From Pigoraptor vietnamica (taxonomy: Eukaryota > Opisthokonta > Filasterea): a stretch of DNA of 32,592 nt. The translations under genes were made by a program, and so were the position numbers. Of the stretch, positions 32,589 through 32,592 are shown piece by piece (position 1 is the stretch's first letter; each line of letters starts with the position of its first letter). The stretch is from assembly GCA_943704525.1 (NCBI GenBank), contig CALSCQ010002512.1:1-32592 (forward strand), in the 5' to 3' direction. A model generated the notes under the pieces. It searched no databases. It saw only the letters and a program-made list of their open reading frames with translations, and was not told the DNA's origin.

Positions 32589-32592
32589 CCGT
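29509..32592 (+). CDS. SPICE1: SPICE1-like spindle and centriole protein (partial, runs off right edge)
   Basis: SPICE1 acts in centriole duplication and spindle organisation. Exons: 29509-29640, 29715-29762, 29857-29911, 29996-30108, 30196-30756, 30971-31438, 31536-31604, 31701-31793, 31868-32329; 667 codons so far. Family landmarks: a basic Lys/Pro N-terminus leading to [15 protein letters not shown] (human has KQEWDNTVTDLTVHR), then [13 protein letters not shown], a long Ser/Pro/Thr-rich disordered middle, and the conserved block [14 protein letters not shown] (human EHEMEEYERWTGR). [20 protein letters not shown] and a coiled coil ([15 protein letters not shown]) follow. Exon 5 could instead end at 30792 using GTGAATAC, adding 12 codons. 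A downstream ATG at 29557 is a weaker start option. The coding part seen ends 263 bp before the edge; the last intron enters a large GT microsatellite. Confidence 0.82.
32352..32587 (+). repeat. long (GT)n microsatellite in SPICE1 intron 9
   Basis: At least 235 bp of GT with GTGTGC and GTATGT interruptions, starting 22 nt after the GTGGGA donor and running to the window edge. It is the longest repeat in the window. Its position at the end of the sequence suggests it may have limited assembly. Confidence 0.97.

Overview
This window is nuclear DNA from a eukaryote. It carries fourteen protein genes plus a possible terminal exon at the left edge. Nearly all are broken by short GT-AG introns (about 60-250 bp). 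I assembled exon joins by requiring GT/AG ends, matching phase and family continuity; every complete join gives a whole number of codons. The mix (CARM1-type PRMT4, SVIP-like p97 adaptor, LRRC58, CDO1, SPICE1-like centriole protein, a TTL-family ligase, malonyl-CoA-type CPT1, Srp1-type SR protein, Siw14-type phosphatase), the GC-rich coding sequence and an internal CCCTAA tract suggest a flagellated, centriole-bearing protist. I cannot name the lineage.

Layout, left to right: possible last exon of a + gene (92-190); CARM1 (-, 406-2476); zinc-knuckle plus charged-helix protein (+, 2909-4903); Srp1-like SR factor (-, 5316-6622); GILT thiol reductase (-, 7380-8313), head to head with an SVIP-like gene (+, 8615-9161); intronless LRRC58 (+, 10126-11166), tail to tail with cysteine dioxygenase (-, 11622-12413); an unknown N-myristoylation-motif protein (-, 13248-15075); a disordered protein ending in an EF-hand pair (+, 15686-17539); a Siw14/PFA-DSP phosphatase (-, 17790-19057); a membrane-anchored TTL protein (-, 19898-22289); a less gene-like interval of about 3.3 kb with a 24-bp inverted repeat, a broken P-loop ATPase and an interstitial telomeric tract (22290-25594); CPT1 (-, 25595-28961), head to head with a SPICE1-like gene (+, 29509 to beyond the right edge).

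The most interesting points are these. LRRC58 sits beside CDO1, a plausible degradation adaptor next to its target in cysteine catabolism. GT dinucleotide repeats lie on the sense strand of nine introns on both DNA strands. Two upstream regions carry degenerate CACC-box arrays at about 28-30 bp spacing. A CACTATGG element recurs in several promoters. The window also has a 9-nt microexon, a 15-nt terminal exon and a Tyr-to-Thr change in the CARM1 double-E loop.
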